Source: Corynebacterium pygosceleis (GTDB taxonomy: Bacteria; Actinomycetota; Actinomycetes; Mycobacteriales; Mycobacteriaceae). From it: a stretch of 64,000 nucleotides of DNA. Every line of letters begins with the position of its first letter. Within the stretch, counting starts at the first letter, position 1. The stretch covers positions 620,001 to 684,000 of the forward strand of contig NZ_JAENIQ020000001.1 in NCBI RefSeq assembly GCF_016595275.2. Reading direction: 5' to 3'. Under the pieces are notes generated by a model, which saw only the letters and a list, made by a program, of their open reading frames with translations, was not told the DNA's origin and searched no databases. Positions 1-8,120 of the stretch are shown one piece after another. Made by a program: the position numbers and the translations under genes.

Positions 1-138
1 CTGAGAGACCGCGACCACGAACCGCACTGGACCACCGGCCCCCGGATCGGCATCACCCGCAACGCCGACGCGCCCCTGCGTTTCTATCTGCCCGGCGACC
101 CCACCGTCACCAGCCCACGCGGACGCGCGCGGCACTGA
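1..138 (+). CDS. DNA-3-methyladenine glycosylase (AAG/MPG family), C-terminal fragment
   Basis: This is the last 45 codons of a gene that enters the window from the left and ends in TGA at 136-138. The translation contains GPRIGITRNADAPLRFYLPG. That matches the C-terminal 'R-I-G-I ... P-W-R-F-Y-L-x-G' signature of the alkyladenine/3-methyladenine DNA glycosylase family, which excises alkylated purines in base-excision repair. The aromatic usually found before R-F is replaced by leucine. Only the tail is visible, so catalytic residues cannot be checked. The next gene starts 40 bp downstream on the same strand. Confidence 0.7.
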   Translation: MRDRDHEPHWTTGPRIGITRNADAPLRFYLPGDPTVTSPRGRARH

Positions 139-178
139 CCTGCACCGAATACCACACCACCCACGTTAGGATCCGGGC

Positions 179-964
179 ATGGAGCAACTGCAACCCGACG
201 CCGTCACCGTGCTCATGGGCGTGTCCACCACCACGCCCGCCGACCTGATCAGCACCACACTCGCCAGCCTCGCCAAGCAGTCCCTGCGCCCCACCCGCAT
301 CATCGTCGCGGCGGACGCACGCCTCCACCCGACCCTCGAGAAGCAGCTCACCTCCCCCGAGGCCCACGACATGGGCATCATCTACACCGTCGCCGACGAA
401 CCGGGGCCGGCCGCCGCGCTCGACACGGGCCTCGCCCACGTCGACACGGAGTACACCGCCCGCATCAATCCCGGCGACATCCCCCACCCCGACCGGCTGC
501 GCCGCCAACTGGACACCTTCCACCAACGACGCGTCGACATCCTCGGCACCGCCGTCATGGAACTCGACCGCACCACCGACGCCACCGACCCCGTCAGCCT
601 CCTCGGCGCGGACCTCTCCGTCCGCACCATGCCCAGCTCACACAACGAAGCCACCCGCCACCTCGGCCGCCGCAGCCCCGTCATCGACGGCACCGCCATG
701 GCACGCACCACCACCATGCGCGACGCCGGTGGATACCGGGGCGGCGGACACGAGGCCGACCGCGACCTGTGGGTCCGCATGATCGGGGCGGGTGCCCGGG
801 TCCGCAACCTGCCCACCCCGCTGACCTGGCAGCGCATCGACATCGGTACCGGACCTGCACCGAGCCGCGCGGACAGGAGGGCGGCGAGCCGGAGCGTCCG
901 GGACACCCTCGACGAGCAGGGCATCCCCAGGAAGGGCTTCTGGCGGAGGCTGTTCGGTCGCTGA
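179..964 (+). CDS. Family 2 glycosyltransferase
   Basis: The 261-aa protein has the GT-A fold layout of family 2 glycosyltransferases. An N-terminal Rossmann-like part (about residues 9-45) contains TTLASLAKQSLRPTRIIVA. The central metal-site region reads INPGDIPHPDRLRRQL, and the late acceptor-side motif is EADRDLWVRM at about residues 192-201. The usual DDD/DxD is reduced to N-P-G-D, so donor-sugar binding may be altered. No signal peptide or membrane segment is seen, so it is probably cytoplasmic. The substrate is unknown; a cell-envelope glycan is plausible. It starts at ATG 179 and is followed by a repeat-containing gap. Confidence 0.7.
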   Translation: MEQLQPDAVTVLMGVSTTTPADLISTTLASLAKQSLRPTRIIVAADARLHPTLEKQLTSPEAHDMGIIYTVADEPGPAAALDTGLAHVDTEYTARINPGDIPHPDRLRRQLDTFHQRRVDILGTAVMELDRTTDATDPVSLLGADLSVRTMPSSHNEATRHLGRRSPVIDGTAMARTTTMRDAGGYRGGGHEADRDLWVRMIGAGARVRNLPTPLTWQRIDIGTGPAPSRADRRAASRSVRDTLDEQGIPRKGFWRRLFGR

Positions 965-1085
965 ACGGCGGCGTGCGTTGCACCGGACCCGCTCTCTTCA
1001 TGTCCGCCGGGCGTCGATACGCACGCTTCACGACCACCCCGTCGATGGACGGGGCTTCTCCCGAGCCTCTGAAGTGGCTCGTCGA

Positions 1086-1172
1086 TACGTCATCATTGCG
1101 TGCAAACACCGGCGCACACCACGAAACGCCCAGGTGGCTCCTCCGGTCAGTGCGTGTTAACACGTACTGACG
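1086..1172 (+). repeat. Dispersed intergenic repeat, copy A1
   Basis: This copy starts with TACGTCATCATTGCGTGCAA (1086-1105) and ends in a 26-bp near-perfect palindrome at 1146-1171 centred on TGTTAACA. The palindrome's arms differ at one position. The same two blocks, about 40-50 bp apart, recur at 1233, 5411, 10725 and 10871. The spacer contains CCCAGG, as in several other copies. No ORF covers it. Confidence 0.65.
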
Positions 1173-1232
1173 ATCAACCGGTTCACCACCGGATGTGCCG
1201 GCACCCCGCCACCGGTCAGTGCCCCTGGACGC

Positions 1233-1318
1233 TCGCCGCCGCGTGCGAAGAGGATCCGCGCGACCGAAAATCCCCGGATGGGGCGCCTCACTGTTGCGTG
1301 TTAGCACGCACCAGTGAG
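1233..1318 (+). repeat. Dispersed intergenic repeat, copy A2
   Basis: The left block (GCGTGCGAAG at 1241) is followed by a 28-bp imperfect palindrome at 1289-1316 with core GCGTGTTAGCACGC and flanks CACTG...CAGTG. It lies in the same orientation as copy A1, within the convergent gap between the glycosyltransferase gene and ggt. The rest of the 965-1348 gap holds no gene that I can support. Confidence 0.6.
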
Positions 1319-1348
1319 AAGAACGGCCCCCCACCCGAACGGGCCGGA

Positions 1349-3100
1349 TCAGACCCCGCCCACGGTCCCCTCACGACGCGGATCCGCCCCGCCACTGATC
1401 CGGCCGTCGGGCCGCACGACGAGCACGGCGGCACCGCTCGGCTGATCGGCGAGCTGCACCCGGTGGCCACGGGAAACCAGTCCGTCGATCAACACTCGGG
1501 CGGGCCCGTCCTCGGCGGCGCCGATCAGGGGATGTTCACCACCGACGGCGGTCACACGTGTGTTCCGCGCCCCGAAATTCGGGGAACCCACCGCCTGCTG
1601 CGCGTCCAGACCCCAGTCGATGAGTGCGATGAGGATCTTGACGACGTACTGGATGATCACCGCCCCACCCGGTGCGCCGACCACGGCCCGCAGATCGGGG
1701 CCGTCGAACACGAGGGTCGGCGCCATCGAGGAGCGGGGCCGCTTGCCGGGCTCAACGCGGTTCGCCACGGGACGTCCGTGGACGTCGACGGGCTCGGCGG
1801 AGAAGTCGGTCAGCGTGTTGTTCAGGAGGAACCCGCACACCATGTGGAAGGACCCGAACCCGATCTCGATGCTCGTGGTCAGGCTGACCGCGTTGCCTTC
1901 GGCGTCGATGACACTGACCTGGCTGGTGCCGTACTCGGGCAGGTCACGTCCGGCGGCGAGTCCGTTCGTGGGCAGCCCCGGTTCAGCGGTGCCCATGGTC
2001 CGGTCCGGGTTGATGAGTGCGACACGTTTCCGCAGGTAATCATGATCCAACATCTCGGGCACCGGATACCCGTCGGCGATGAACGTGTCCCGGTCCGCGT
2101 AGGCCAGGCGCTCGGCCTCACTGACGAGGTGAACGAGTTCGGGTGCGGGCACCCCGTCCCGCGGCGGGCCGCCGAGATCGTGGTGTTCGAGCATCCCGAG
2201 GGTCGCCGCGACCGTGACCCCACCGGACGAGGACGACGGCATCCCGGCGAGTCGCAGTCCCCGGTAGGTGGACCACAGCGGCGCACATTCAACGGCCCGG
2301 TACCCGGCGAGATCGGCGAGCGTCATCAGGCCCGGCGTCACGGTCGCCGAGGGACGGCAGACCCGTTCCACGATCGCCTCGGCGAGCTCCCCGGTGCGTA
2401 GTGCGTCGGCACCGCGTTCCGCGATGAGGGCACACGTCCGCGCGTAGTCGGGGTTGGTGAGCACGGTGCCCTCCGCCTTAGCCTCGCCCGCATCATCGAG
2501 GAAGTGGCGCGCCGCTTCGGCACAACGGGCGAGGTCGGTCTTCGCGTCGTCGATCGACGCCCAGAGACGGTGACTGACCGGGAACCCCTCCCCGGCGCGC
2601 CTGATCGCGGGGGCGATCAACTCCGACCAGTCGGTACGCCCGAACTTCCGGTGCGCGAGCTCGAGGGCGGCGGCCGCCCCCGGTACCCCGATGGAGCGGC
2701 CTGAACGCAGGGCGTCAGGGACCGGAGGCCGGGGATCGTCGGCGCTGATCCGGGTCAGATAGGTTCCCGTTGCCGCAGCGGGTGCGGTCTCCCGCCCGTC
2801 GAACGCGGTGGTTTCCCCACTTGCGGCATCAAAGTGCAGCAGATAGCAGCCGCCGCCAATCCCGGAGGACTGCGGTTCGGTGAGGCCGAGCATGAACTGC
2901 GCGGCGACAGCGGCGTCGAGAGCCGACCCACCATCCGCGAGCACCCCGACCGCGGCATCGGTGGCGTAACGATTGGCCGTCGACACGGCATAGGAGTCAG
3001 TGAGAACCTCCACCATGTCCTCGCGATAGCCGGTCGAGATCTCCGGACTGGTCGTCGTGTCACGGCCACCGGGGGCCGGATCCGGGGAGGGTGGAGTCAT
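1349..3100 (-). CDS. ggt: Gamma-glutamyltransferase
   Basis: This is an Ntn-hydrolase that transfers or hydrolyses the gamma-glutamyl group of glutathione-like compounds; here gamma-glutamyl peptides are likely substrates. The N-terminal part carries DGGSALDAAVAAQFMLGL and EPQSSGIGGGCYLLHF, both classic family motifs. The autocleavage site is GTSQVSVID, with the catalytic nucleophile Thr at about residue 392. It leaves a large subunit of about 390 residues and a small one of about 192. Family members usually read T-T/S-H here; Gln replaces His. The later PGKRPRSSMAPT motif is intact. The ATG at 3100 is chosen; a start at 3130 is possible. No clear signal peptide is seen, which is unusual because many bacterial GGTs are exported. 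Confidence 0.9.
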   Translation of the reverse strand: MTPPSPDPAPGGRDTTTSPEISTGYREDMVEVLTDSYAVSTANRYATDAAVGVLADGGSALDAAVAAQFMLGLTEPQSSGIGGGCYLLHFDAASGETTAFDGRETAPAAATGTYLTRISADDPRPPVPDALRSGRSIGVPGAAAALELAHRKFGRTDWSELIAPAIRRAGEGFPVSHRLWASIDDAKTDLARCAEAARHFLDDAGEAKAEGTVLTNPDYARTCALIAERGADALRTGELAEAIVERVCRPSATVTPGLMTLADLAGYRAVECAPLWSTYRGLRLAGMPSSSSGGVTVAATLGMLEHHDLGGPPRDGVPAPELVHLVSEAERLAYADRDTFIADGYPVPEMLDHDYLRKRVALINPDRTMGTAEPGLPTNGLAAGRDLPEYGTSQVSVIDAEGNAVSLTTSIEIGFGSFHMVCGFLLNNTLTDFSAEPVDVHGRPVANRVEPGKRPRSSMAPTLVFDGPDLRAVVGAPGGAVIIQYVVKILIALIDWGLDAQQAVGSPNFGARNTRVTAVGGEHPLIGAAEDGPARVLIDGLVSRGHRVQLADQPSGAAVLVVRPDGRISGGADPRREGTVGGV

Positions 3101-3174
3101 AGCAGGATTGTAGCCTCCACGGTTTACCAAACTGTTACTATCGACGAATAATTCCAGCGCACCCGAGGAACAAC

Positions 3175-3408
3175 ATGAAACTTCGCCGTATCATCGCCAC
3201 CACCGTCGCCGCCTGCGCGATCAGCACCGCCGTCGCAGCACCGGCTACCGCCAACCCGATCGCGGCCCTCTCCGCCCAGAGCAGCAGCCCTTCCGGCGCG
3301 ACACCCGCCCCGGGCAGCCCGGAAGCACAGGTCCGTGCTCTTCTCGGATCGATCTTCTTCCTCCTCACCGGGGGTATCTTCGGTTCCTCCGGAGTGATTC
3401 TCCGGTAG
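3175..3408 (+). CDS. Small secreted protein, 77 aa, paralogue of the next gene
   Basis: The function is not recognised. Residues 1-27 are a clear Sec signal peptide (MKLRRIIATTVAACAIS..., with cleavage near ATA-NP). The mature chain has a Pro/Ser-rich linker with PAPGSPEAQ and ends in a hydrophobic segment and GGIFGSSGVILR. The following gene shares the signal-peptide start (M-K/R-L-R-R-I), the (A/E)PGSPE motif and the FGSSGV C-terminus, so the two look like a tandem duplication that diverged. GAGGA at 3166-3170 is a ribosome-binding site 4-5 bases before the ATG. A -10-like TACTAT lies at 3136. Confidence 0.7.
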   Translation: MKLRRIIATTVAACAISTAVAAPATANPIAALSAQSSSPSGATPAPGSPEAQVRALLGSIFFLLTGGIFGSSGVILR

Positions 3409-3447
3409 AAACAACATCACACCCATTCCCTGTCTAAGGAGCCCCCG

Positions 3448-3780
3448 ATGCGCCTTCGTCGAATCACCGTTTCCGTAATAACCACGGGGGCCCTCGCTCT
3501 CAGCCTCGCCGCCCCCGCAGGCGCCAACCCCTGGCCCACTCCGGAACCCGGCAGCCCCGAACACCGGGACTCCCGGGAAATCCTCGACACCGCCACTTCG
3601 GAACTGAGCTCGTACACCTCGTCGAACTACGAGGCGATCATCCGCGACATCCTCTTCCCGCCCACCGACGGACGCACACCCGCCTGGGCGCAGGCCTCCA
3701 TGCTCGGTCTGGTCGCCAGCGGCGCCCTGTACGAGGTCACCCAGGGCTTGTTCGGTTCCTCCGGGGTCAATCTGCACTGA
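3448..3780 (+). CDS. Small secreted protein, 110 aa, paralogue of the previous gene
   Basis: The function is not recognised. There is a Sec signal peptide (MRLRRITVSVITTGALALS, with cleavage near AGA-NP). EPGSPEHRD follows, then a polar helical middle and a C-terminal hydrophobic stretch ending GLFGSSGVNLH. The shared C-terminal FGSSGV with the upstream gene, 39 bp away, points to duplication and probable co-transcription. AAGGAG (3435-3440) precedes the ATG. No cysteine, LPXTG or lipobox is present. A secreted or wall-associated peptide specific to corynebacteria is an inference only. Confidence 0.7.
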   Translation: MRLRRITVSVITTGALALSLAAPAGANPWPTPEPGSPEHRDSREILDTATSELSSYTSSNYEAIIRDILFPPTDGRTPAWAQASMLGLVASGALYEVTQGLFGSSGVNLH

Positions 3781-3873
3781 TCGGCGAACATGCTGGTTCG
3801 TCGATCAGCGCTGCCAGACCCCACTGGAGCCGTATCCCCGGTTTGCCTGTTCTCGGTACGGATCTCTCCGGCC

Positions 3874-5340
3874 CTACCGCATCGGAACTTCCCCGATCGT
3901 TCGCCGCAGTTTCCTGGTGTGTAGTTTCTCGGGCTTGGCGGCGAGTTTCTCCATGGCGCGCATCGCGCAGATGAGGTGGGCCTCCTTCGATGAGGAGTAG
4001 AACGCCTGGGCGCCGGCGGGCAGCTTCGGCACATTGTGCAGCGGGAGGTCGGAGACGCTGAGCAGCGTGCCGTAGGGGATCCGGTAGCGGTATCCGTTGG
4101 CGGCGAGGGTCGCTGACTCCATGTCGACGGCCACCGCCGTGGAGCCGCGGAGGATCCGCCACAGATCCCGGGACGTGTGCCATTCCCAGTTCCGGTCATC
4201 GGTCGACATGACCGTACCGGTGCGCATGAGCGAGTGATTGTCGCCGTAGACCGCGTTCACCGACTTCTCCAGCGCACGCTGAACCTCGGGCACCGCGGGG
4301 ATCGGGATGTCGAGGCCGATCCGGTCGTCGAGGATGTGATCCCGGCGCTGGTAGGCGTTTCCGAGGATGAGGTCGCCGATGCGCATGCGGCCGTCGAGGC
4401 CAGCGCAGTGGCCGATCATGATCCAGCATTCGGGTCGGAGGACCGCCAGGCAGTCGGTGATCGTCTTGGCGTTCGACGGCCCCACCCCGATGTTGATGAT
4501 CGTCACGCCCGTGTTGTCCTCGGCGGCGAGATCGTAGCGCGGCATCTGGCGTGACGACGGACCGAGCAGCGTCTGAAGTTCCACACCGTCAACCTCCCCG
4601 CGCCGGAGCACGCGACCGTCGTTGAGACGGAGTTCCGTGTAGCGGGATTCGGGGTTCGCCAGCTCCGACAGTGCGTAGCGGACGAACTCGGTGGTGTGCA
4701 TGGCGTAGTTCGTGAACAGGATGTACTTCTGCACACCCTCGACCCCGATACCGGTGTAGTGCTCGATGCGTTCACAGGCGATGTCGAAACGCTGCGGCGA
4801 GAAGTGGAACAACGGCATCTCGGAATCGTGGAACACGTCCCAGGACCCGTCGATGATCCCGTCGTGCACGTCGTCGAGGCTCGGTCGCGGGATGACACCC
4901 GCGTCATCGTGGACACGCGGCGGCGGTGGGCAGTCGGCGGGAAGGGAGAGGTACTCCGGCGGGATACGCACCTCCGACGGGCCGGTGGAGATCGTGCACG
5001 GATAGTTCGTGGTCAGGCGTTCCAACTGTTCCGTCAGATAGCGACGCATGAGCCGGGGGCGGGAGACGGTCGCGGCGTAGCGCCCCGCCCGGTCGACGTA
5101 GCCGAAGGGTTCGGTGCGGTCGATGGGGCGCCAGGACTCCACCTCGACGACGAGCTTGGGGTAGACGACGTCGCTGTACCGGCGGTAGTCGGTCGGCCCG
5201 TCGGTGGCCTCTCCGGAGTTCAGAACCTCGCAGGCGAGTTCCACCGCGGCATCGTAGCGTCTGATCAGGTCATCGACGGCCGCTTCGACCGAGTCGTGTG
5301 TGATCCATCCGGTGGGCATCTGCGTTGACCGTGTCTCCAT
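3874..5340 (-). CDS. amn: AMP nucleosidase
   Basis: The enzyme hydrolyses AMP to adenine and ribose 5-phosphate in purine turnover. The ~488-aa length fits the family. An N-terminal regulatory domain (about 1-170) precedes a nucleoside-phosphorylase-like catalytic domain with TIINIGVGPSNAKTITD, MIGHCAGLDG and the late AVDMESATLAANGYRYRI. In that last motif the M-E-S-A/T-D/E region positions the nucleoside. ATG 5340 is preferred; an in-frame GTG lies at 5358, and neither has a strong Shine-Dalgarno. The gene converges with the small secreted protein genes, leaving about 90 bp. Confidence 0.92.
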   Translation of the reverse strand: METRSTQMPTGWITHDSVEAAVDDLIRRYDAAVELACEVLNSGEATDGPTDYRRYSDVVYPKLVVEVESWRPIDRTEPFGYVDRAGRYAATVSRPRLMRRYLTEQLERLTTNYPCTISTGPSEVRIPPEYLSLPADCPPPPRVHDDAGVIPRPSLDDVHDGIIDGSWDVFHDSEMPLFHFSPQRFDIACERIEHYTGIGVEGVQKYILFTNYAMHTTEFVRYALSELANPESRYTELRLNDGRVLRRGEVDGVELQTLLGPSSRQMPRYDLAAEDNTGVTIINIGVGPSNAKTITDCLAVLRPECWIMIGHCAGLDGRMRIGDLILGNAYQRRDHILDDRIGLDIPIPAVPEVQRALEKSVNAVYGDNHSLMRTGTVMSTDDRNWEWHTSRDLWRILRGSTAVAVDMESATLAANGYRYRIPYGTLLSVSDLPLHNVPKLPAGAQAFYSSSKEAHLICAMRAMEKLAAKPEKLHTRKLRRTIGEVPMR

Positions 5341-5410
5341 GCCGCCCAGACTAGCCACGGTCGACGGGGGCCGGTACCCCCTCCGGCCCAGGGGCCACCT
5401 TCATGTCGCC

Positions 5411-5492
5411 GGTGCGTGTTAACACCCACCAGTGATGGCCACCGGCCTGGGTTTTCTCCGTTTTCCGCCGGGTTCGCACGCACCGACGACAT
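5411..5492 (-). repeat. Dispersed intergenic repeat, copy B
   Basis: This copy is inverted relative to A1. The palindrome GGTGCGTGTTAACACCCACC is at 5411-5430, followed on the + strand by GTTCGCACGCACCGACGACA at 5472-5491. It lies between the divergent amn and histidine kinase genes, so it could sit in their promoter region. Confidence 0.65.
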
Positions 5493-5559
5493 TTCCGGCG
5501 GCCCATGCACCGATCATCCTCCGCCACCGCACCGCACCGGGGCGCCTAGGCTTTCGGCC

Positions 5560-6756
5560 ATGGGGACCGCACCTGCACCACTGACCCGTCGAACTCAGCA
5601 CGCAGATCTCGATGCGGTCCGTACCTACCGTCTTGACCTGGTGTTCGCTGCACTGGCGGCGATGTTGGCGGTGTTTCACCTGCTCGTGGCACTGTCCGGA
5701 ACAATGCCAGGCCCGGCGGCTCTGATCGAGGTTGTGCTCGCGGTTCTCTTCGTCCCCGCGTTCGCGGTGTGGCGCAGCCGAGTCATCCCGGCGGCGATCG
5801 CGCTGACGGTCCTGACCGTGGCATGGACGGTGAACTGGTTCACCGCACTGCCGACGAACCTGGGTATCAGTCCGTTCCTGGTCGCGGTGCCGATGGTGGT
5901 GTACTCGACGGCCCGGTACCGCTCCGATCTGCTCGTCCCGGGTGTTTTCACCACGATTCAGGCCGTCTGGTGCTTCTTCTCCCCGCTGCTGTGGTGGTGG
6001 ACACCCGATCATTTCGAGCGCGCCACCGGTGTGCAGGCGGCGAGCTGGGTCGCGCTGCAGTGGCTGGTTCTGGGACTGGTGTTCGTCTCGGCGCGCAGCG
6101 CGCGGTCCGCGGAGCGGCACCTGGTGGCGGAGCAGGAGGCGGCGCGCGAGCGGGAGCGTGCGGGTGTCGCGAGGGAGATCCATGATGTGCTGGCGCACAG
6201 CCTGACGCTGATCAACATGCAGGCCGGGGCGGGTGTGATGCTCGGCGGTGGGGTGACGGACCGGCGGGCGGAGATCCTGTCGACGATCCAGAAGGTCAGC
6301 TCGGAGGCCCTCGAGGAGGTGCGCGGGATCGTGGGGACGTTGCGTGACGATTCCCCACCGACGTCGGTGACGGGCATGGCCGGGATCCGGGACATGGTCG
6401 GGGAATTCAGGTCCGCCGGGCTCACGATCGAGGCGTCGTTGCCGGAGGGTGAGGTCTCGGACTCACAGGTTGTCCGCCTGACGCTGCGCCGGGTGGTGCA
6501 GGAGGCGCTGACTAACGTGCTGCGCCACCAGGGCCCGGGCAGCACCGTGACGCTCTCCGTGGAGGTCACCGATGAGGTTCGCGTGGTGGTGGACAGTCGC
6601 GCCGGTGGCCCGGTTCCGCGGCGGACACGGCATTCCGGCGCCGGGCTGACCGGTGTGCGCGAGCGGGTGGAGCACCTCGGCGGGACCCTGAATGTCGATG
6701 TGTCCGATCCGGCACACGCGCACCTGGTGGCCAGCTTCCCGGTGGTGGCACCGTGA
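5560..6756 (+). CDS. Sensor histidine kinase (NarL/DesK class)
   Basis: The ~398-aa protein has an N-terminal membrane domain of about five to six hydrophobic segments (residues ~25-185). A HisKA_3 dimerisation region follows with the phospho-accepting His about residue 208 in REIHDVLAHSLTLI. A GHKL ATPase domain then has LRRVVQEALTNVLRH (N-box) and GAGLTGVRERVEHLGG (G-box). It phosphorylates the response regulator whose GTG overlaps its stop codon by 4 bp. ATG 5560 was chosen because everything upstream in frame runs through repeat copy B. The genetic link to the ABC genes downstream suggests sensing of an envelope stress or an exported compound. Confidence 0.9.
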   Translation: MGTAPAPLTRRTQHADLDAVRTYRLDLVFAALAAMLAVFHLLVALSGTMPGPAALIEVVLAVLFVPAFAVWRSRVIPAAIALTVLTVAWTVNWFTALPTNLGISPFLVAVPMVVYSTARYRSDLLVPGVFTTIQAVWCFFSPLLWWWTPDHFERATGVQAASWVALQWLVLGLVFVSARSARSAERHLVAEQEAARERERAGVAREIHDVLAHSLTLINMQAGAGVMLGGGVTDRRAEILSTIQKVSSEALEEVRGIVGTLRDDSPPTSVTGMAGIRDMVGEFRSAGLTIEASLPEGEVSDSQVVRLTLRRVVQEALTNVLRHQGPGSTVTLSVEVTDEVRVVVDSRAGGPVPRRTRHSGAGLTGVRERVEHLGGTLNVDVSDPAHAHLVASFPVVAP

Positions 6757-7385
6757 TCCGGGTGCTGCTCGCGGACGATCAGCCGCTCGTGGTTCAGGCG
6801 CTGGAGATGACCCTGTCGACCCAGCCCGACATCGAGGTCGTCGCCACCGCCGCCGACGGCTCGGAGGCCCTGGAGGCGGTCGCCGCACACCGGGTCGATG
6901 TCGCGGTGCTGGACATCCAGATGCCGCGGGTCGACGGGATCGGTGTGGCGCGCGAGATCCTGGCGCGGCACCCGGGCGTCCGGGTGCTGATGCTGACGAC
7001 GTTCGACGCGCACGAGCTGGTCCGCGACGCCCTGACCACGGGTGTGCACGGTTTCCTCCTGAAGGACTGTGGGCCGGAAGCGCTGATCGACGCTGTACGA
7101 CGCGTGGACGCCGGGGCGTCGGTGCTGTCCCCGGGGGTCACGGACTATGTGCTGCGGGTGTTCCGCGGACACACACCCACCCCACCCGCGGAGCCGTTGA
7201 CGGACCGCGAGCGGGACGTCCTGGCGGGAATCGCCCGGGCCCGCACCAACGCCGAGATCGCCACCGAGCTGCACATAGGGGAGGCCACGGTGAAGACGTA
7301 CATCTCCCGTCTGCTGGCGAAGACGGGGACCCGGGACCGGGTGGGGCTCGCTCTGTGGGCCAGGGACCACGAGCTGCACCTCTGA
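6753..7385 (+). CDS. LuxR/NarL-family response regulator
   Basis: The receiver domain occupies residues 1-120. It has the acidic pocket D8-D9, phospho-acceptor D54 (VAVLDIQMP), the switch Thr in LMLTTF and the conserved Lys in LLKD. A C-terminal helix-turn-helix (about 145-200) reads LTDRERDVLAGIA ... NAEIATELHIGEATVKTYIS, a standard LuxR/GerE DNA-binding domain. The GTGA overlap with the kinase stop shows translational coupling. It probably activates the ABC transporter genes that start 52 bp downstream. Confidence 0.93.
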   Translation: MIRVLLADDQPLVVQALEMTLSTQPDIEVVATAADGSEALEAVAAHRVDVAVLDIQMPRVDGIGVAREILARHPGVRVLMLTTFDAHELVRDALTTGVHGFLLKDCGPEALIDAVRRVDAGASVLSPGVTDYVLRVFRGHTPTPPAEPLTDRERDVLAGIARARTNAEIATELHIGEATVKTYISRLLAKTGTRDRVGLALWARDHELHL

Positions 7386-7436
7386 TTCCCCCGCGCGACG
7401 GATGTGCCGTCGGCCGGCCGACGTTTCACTGGTGTC

Positions 7437-8120
7437 ATGAGCAACCACGAACCGGCGATCGAGTGTCGCGACCTCTCCATCAGCTACCGGGGACAGCGGG
7501 TCCTGGACGAATTCAGCATGACCGTCGAGCGGGGCCGGATCCACGCCCTGGTCGGCCGGAACGGTGCGGGCAAATCCACGTGCTTCCGGATCATCCTCGG
7601 ACTCGAGGACCGGGCCGGTGGCACGGTGGAGGTCGATCGGGCATCGGTGGGCGCCTCGGTCAACGGGCCGGCGCTGTACCCGCACCTGGGTGCGCGGGAC
7701 AACCTCCGCGTCCACACCCTGCTCCTCGGCCTCGACGACGCCGAGATCGACCGGGTTCTCGGGGTCGTGGGCCTGGCCGGTACGGGTCGGAAGAAGGTGC
7801 GCAGTTTCTCCACCGGCATGAGATCCCGCCTGGCGTTGGCCGTCGCCCTACTGGGTGGACCGCAGATTCTGCTTCTCGACGAACCACAGAACGGCCTCGA
7901 CCCGGAGGGCACCGTCGCGCTGCGGGGACTCCTGCGCGGCTACGCCGACGCCGGTGGGACCGTACTGATCAGCTCACACCAGCTCGGTGAGATCGCCCGC
8001 ACCGCCGACGACATCACCGTGCTCCACGACGGGCGGGCCGCCTACTCCGGCCCACTCGACGCCTTCGCGCCGGCCGGCGAACTCGAGTCCCGGTTCCTCG
8101 ACCTCACGGCGATCCGATGA
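7437..8120 (+). CDS. ABC transporter ATP-binding protein (exporter type)
   Basis: The ~227-aa nucleotide-binding subunit has Walker A GRNGAGKST (about 40-48). Its signature SFSTGMRSRLAL (about 123-134) departs from LSGGQ in the way common for antibiotic and peptide exporters. Walker B is ILLLDEPQNGLDP (about 144-156), and a switch His lies in ISSHQLGEI. It energises the membrane protein encoded immediately downstream, whose ATG overlaps the stop by 4 bp. ATG 7437 fits the domain start. The regulator-kinase-exporter arrangement resembles resistance modules for cell-wall-active peptides; the substrate is unproven. Confidence 0.92.
   Translation: MSNHEPAIECRDLSISYRGQRVLDEFSMTVERGRIHALVGRNGAGKSTCFRIILGLEDRAGGTVEVDRASVGASVNGPALYPHLGARDNLRVHTLLLGLDDAEIDRVLGVVGLAGTGRKKVRSFSTGMRSRLALAVALLGGPQILLLDEPQNGLDPEGTVALRGLLRGYADAGGTVLISSHQLGEIARTADDITVLHDGRAAYSGPLDAFAPAGELESRFLDLTAIR

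Noticed and set aside
5416..5559. Upstream extension of the histidine kinase frame
   Set aside because: It translates repeat copy B and lacks a plausible start; ATG 5560 fits.
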